From NCBI GenBank assembly GCA_030043235.1, contig JASHYF010000012.1:1-5089 (forward strand): a stretch of DNA of 5,089 bases, given 5' to 3'. The notes below the pieces were generated by a model. The model was not told where the DNA came from and made no database searches. It saw nothing but the letters and a program-made list of their open reading frames with translations. Shown piece by piece: positions 4,481 to 5,089 of the stretch (position 1 is its first letter; every line of letters begins with the position of its first letter). The stretch comes from Solirubrobacteraceae bacterium. GTDB taxonomy: Bacteria > Actinomycetota > Thermoleophilia > Solirubrobacterales > Solirubrobacteraceae. The position numbers and the translations under genes are program-made.

Positions 4481-5089
4481 ATGCGGGCGCTCGCACGAGC
4501 GCTGCCGGCGACGATCGTGCTGCTCGTCGCTCTCGCCGCGTTTGCGCCCGCGGCGCGCGCGCAAACCGTGACCCTGGGCCTCGGCGGCTGGCAGGTGCAG
4601 AGCAGCGCGCTCGCGCCGGAATCCGGCGCGCAGATCTCAGAAGCCGGCTTTCCCACGAGCTCGTGGCTGGCGGTCACGCCCGACGACGCCGGCGCCGCCG
4701 GCACGGAGATAGACGCGCTGCTGCAAAACGGCGCCTGCCCGAACGTCTTCTACGGCGAAGAAATGAAGAGCTGCTTCGGCTACATGAACGCCATCGGCCC
4801 GGTCACCGTCGCGCAGTTCTCGGTGCCGTGGTGGTTTCGCACGCAGTTCGAACCCGATCTCGCGCCCGGCGAATACGCGCAGCTGATCGTCAACGGCGTC
4901 GTCGGCCAGGCTGATCTGTGGGTCAACGGGCACGAGCTCGCGACGCAGTCCACGCTGCAGGGCGACTACACGCGCTACGTCTTCAACATCAGCGAGCTCG
5001 TGCACGCGGGCGCCAACGCGCTCGCGCTCGAGGTCTACCCGAACGACCCCGACACGATGTTCACGCTCGACGACGTCGACTGGAACCAG
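4481..5089 (+). CDS. Secreted GH2 exo-beta-D-glucosaminidase-like enzyme, 3' end beyond the window
   Basis: The visible 203 codons encode a signal peptide and most of the N-terminal sugar-binding domain of a large glycoside hydrolase family 2 enzyme. The hydrophobic core TIVLLVALAAFA (11-22) is followed by ARA-Q, a good signal peptidase I site after residue 27. The mature part resembles Amycolatopsis exo-glucosaminidase CsxA: WQVQSSA (37-43), GFPTSSW (56-62), LLQNG (80-84), QFSVPWWFRTQF (112-123), DLWVNG (145-150) and VYPNDP (185-190), ending in DVDWNQ. CsxA-type enzymes remove glucosamine from the non-reducing end of chitosan; the catalytic glutamates lie beyond the window. C86 and C98 could form a disulfide in the exported protein. 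The frame is open from 4421, so GTG at 4430 is an alternative start adding 17 residues. ATG 4481 gives the cleaner signal peptide, but neither has a strong ribosome binding site. A beta-mannosidase or other GH2 activity is possible. Confidence 0.78.
   Translation, partial: MRALARALPATIVLLVALAAFAPAARAQTVTLGLGGWQVQSSALAPESGAQISEAGFPTSSWLAVTPDDAGAAGTEIDALLQNGACPNVFYGEEMKSCFGYMNAIGPVTVAQFSVPWWFRTQFEPDLAPGEYAQLIVNGVVGQADLWVNGHELATQSTLQGDYTRYVFNISELVHAGANALALEVYPNDPDTMFTLDDVDWNQ

Noticed and set aside
4408..4914. 168-codon plus-strand open frame near the window end
   Set aside because: It is in another frame from the GH2 gene and encodes arginine-rich low-complexity sequence; the GH2 frame has a signal peptide and family motifs.
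1..5089. CRISPR arrays, insertion sequences, tRNA or rRNA genes, toxin-antitoxin or phage genes
   Set aside because: I read both strands and saw no repeat-spacer pattern, transposase motif, terminal inverted repeats, tRNA cloverleaf or rRNA stretch.

Overview
The window is very GC-rich, with strongly GC-biased third codon positions and long antisense open frames that are composition artefacts. A CysM of the mycobacterial, O-phosphoserine-using type sits beside a Mec-type JAMM peptidase, and there is a GMC oxidoreductase carrying an internal cysteine cluster and a secreted exo-glucosaminidase-like GH2 enzyme. Together these suggest a soil actinobacterium, perhaps of the Thermoleophilia/Solirubrobacterales. 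The taxon is an inference; no rRNA or marker gene is present.

Layout. Positions 1-158 are a non-coding leader with helically phased A/T tracts and a possible sigma70-like promoter, ahead of a DUF1802 gene (159-794, +). That gene converges, with a gap of only 9 bp, on a minus-strand operon running leftward from 2648. The operon is cysM (2648-1677), then a Mec-like JAMM metallopeptidase (1666-1193), then a small zinc-ribbon/DUF2007 protein (1193-804) whose start overlaps the mec stop as TGATG. A 100-bp divergent region (2649-2748) separates cysM from a plus-strand GMC flavoprotein oxidoreductase (2749-4350). After about 130 bp with weak GC hairpins, a secreted GH2 protein resembling exo-beta-D-glucosaminidase begins (best start 4481) and runs off the window end.

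How the genes work together. In Mycobacterium tuberculosis, CysM attaches O-phosphoserine-derived aminoacrylate to the thiocarboxylate of the small protein CysO, and Mec then cleaves cysteine off CysO. CysM and Mec are both here and adjacent, but no CysO-like gene is in the window. The third operon position holds a zinc-ribbon/DUF2007 protein instead. The DUF1802, GMC and GH2 genes have no evident link to cysteine synthesis.

Most notable observations: the CysO-less cysM-mec operon with its zinc-ribbon partner, a 30-bp in-frame duplication in mec, a ferredoxin-like CxxCxxCxxxCP motif inside the GMC flavoenzyme, and a near-leaderless promoter for cysM. I did not find a clear-cut novel defence or mobile system here.
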